Shown one piece after another: positions 62,960 through 64,000 of a stretch of DNA of 64,000 nt. The position numbers were made by a program, and so were the translations under genes. The notes under the pieces are model-generated. The model ran no database searches. It was given only the letters and a program-made list of their open reading frames with translations, and was not told the DNA's origin. The stretch spans positions 82,252,561 through 82,316,560 of the forward strand of contig JAPWDM010000001.1 of NCBI GenBank assembly GCA_035578155.1. Direction: 5' to 3'. Within the stretch, counting starts at the first letter, position 1, and the number at the start of each line of letters is the position of its first letter. This DNA comes from Brachynemurus nebulosus (taxonomy: Eukaryota; Arthropoda; Insecta; Neuroptera; Myrmeleontidae).

Positions 62960-63070
62960 CATTTTTTTCTACATATTCGTGTTCTACGGGTCCGAAAACG
63001 GATAGCGCCCCTACTCTCGCCTCTCACTGTTCTTGTCGTATAGGCTGTATAAGTCTAATTTTTTCAAGGA
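61367..63070 (-). repeat. Family B repeat, copy B2, inserted in a pseudogene
   Basis: Minus-strand copy with the same block order as B1 and no palindromic insertions. Four tandem units of 157-163 bp are anchored on agccctctaggtt at about 62064, 62221, 62384 and 62545. Ends: on the 3' side ttttttttatatttaatc at 61366; on the 5' side near the complement of gaatttttccttgaaaaaat at about 63070. The flanking reading frames join across it, giving an independent estimate of its ends. A target duplication is not clear. Confidence 0.8.
62878..62955. repeat. (TA)n microsatellite at the family B site
   Basis: 78 bp between ggtggcggga and cagacatttttttc, the mirror of 38937-38994. Confidence 0.98.
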
Positions 63071-64000
63071 AAAATTCGACTAATAAATTTGCTATTTTTG
63101 GTAATACATACTTATACATTTCAAAATCACCCATGCGTATACGTCTTGATAGAGTGATATAGTATTTCACAAGTTGTACATAAATCATGTAATACCGAGG
63201 TCTTTTTTCATGATGACCCCGTAGTGTGGCTTCTTCATACTCTTGATACAACAATAGCTAATCAGACAGTACGTTGCAAGGTACTACATCCTCCACCGTT
63301 GATGAATCAGAAATTTTCATTTCTTGATATTTTAAAAGATCGTCATAAATTTCCTTTTTCAAGTAGATATAATCTATTGTTTTGGTTTCTAAAAAATGCT
63401 CAAAATTAATCATTTGCAACCCCAGAGCCATTAACGGATGCAAACGTTTACAGCGATTAAAAGGTTTTCCCTTAATTATTCCATTTACGGATCCACTAGA
63501 TCACTTTCAATCATCATATGAGATAATCCGCATTCATTTATAAATGTCCCAATTGCTTTAAATAAAGCCATCATTAAATGAAATTAACCCGTATGTATAA
63601 AAAGGTTATTAAATCGGGGTTGGTCTGTACATTGAATCTTAAAGGCAATTTTGGCTATCGCTAAGTCATAAGTAACTTGCACGTACTTTTGATTACACTC
63701 CTTACCAATAGTTAAGCTCTGTTCCATTGTATTCAGTACCACTGATGTATTCGTCGGCAACAAATTGATAGGTGTAAGGTATGACACATTTTGCTTTAGA
63801 CTTCCGTCCTCTATTAGTTTACAATTGAAGCCTGTCCACATTGGAGTATTTGGTATATGAAATACATATGAACTTAACCATATTAAATCTATTGTTCTTA
63901 ATAACATTAAATTTTTTGGAAAAGTAGGTGTTTTGTAATTAATAGGTTTTAGACACCCTAACATCTTTAATTCTTTAGGATATGGAGTGATATCTGAAAT
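63071..64000 (-). pseudogene. Unidentified multi-copy-type protein, N-terminal/middle part, runs off the window
   Basis: The minus-strand reading enters from the window edge as ITPYPKELKMLGCLKPINYK and stays open to about 63587: NTPMWTGFNCKLIEDGSLKQ, then YLTPINLLPTNTSVVLNTME and YVQVTYDLAIAKIAFKIQ. After a stop it continues HLMMALFKAIGTFINECGLS, GIIKGKPFNRCKRLHPLMAL, then a TAG, LLLYQEYEEATLRGHHEKRP and MGDFEMYKYVLPKIANLL, where family B begins. At least two stops and one frameshift mark it as a pseudogene. Order and spacing suggest one ancestral protein with the piece at 60380-61366. The function is unknown; no catalytic motif is recognised. Confidence 0.65.

Overview
This window looks like non-genic, repeat-dominated chromosomal DNA of an AT-rich eukaryote, most likely an insect and perhaps a hemipteran. 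The grounds are arthropod-style Helitrons, a tRNA-derived SINE, an I-superfamily-type LINE 3' end, hAT, Tc1/mariner-like, piggyBac and Harbinger remnants, and seven long (TA)n tracts. I found no intact host gene, rRNA, functional tRNA or CRISPR array. Every protein-coding segment I recognise is a decayed transposon or multi-copy gene fragment.

Layout. 0-7 kb: a copy of an interspersed repeat (family A), featureless AT-rich DNA, and a Tc1-like foldback element (4871-6015) with a small MITE inserted in one arm. 7-17 kb: a family B piece, a family A copy split by a Tc1-like element, two Helitron-like elements with internal tandem arrays, and a 120-bp satellite with a three-unit higher-order period. 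20-25 kb: two copies of one hAT-type MITE, one of them interrupted by a 5'-truncated LINE; a tRNA-derived SINE; and a Helitron on the minus strand. 27-35 kb: a hAT MITE with a perfect 8-bp target duplication, then a 4.1-kb hAT element (31367-35472) with a frameshifted BED-type transposase and further MITEs nested inside. 36-48 kb: a tRNA-Thr-like sequence, a TTAA-flanked MITE, a 4.7-kb family B copy carrying two palindromic insertions, a small hAT MITE, a piggyBac remnant and a Harbinger N-terminus fragment. 50-57 kb: a palindromic element interrupted by a 5.08-kb hAT-type element that itself holds a TTAA element and two large palindromes. 57-64 kb: four family A segments, then an unidentified multi-copy-type pseudogene on the minus strand, cut in two by a family B copy.

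Two themes run through the window. First, insertions are stacked, and in at least six cases the pre-insertion (empty) site survives in a sister copy or in the opposite palindrome arm within the same 64 kb, so element ends and order of events can be read directly. Second, several hAT-type elements share a TAGnGATG-like terminus but each family fills its subterminal region with its own short self-complementary word (ACTCGAGT, AATCGATT, CTATCGATAG, GGATATCC). All seven long TA tracts lie inside identifiable repeats, four or five of them at fixed family-specific positions.

Boundaries supported by target-site duplications or empty sites are reliable to a base or two. Boundaries of family A, family B and the satellite are approximate. 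Superfamily names rest on recognition of motifs and duplication length, not on database searches.
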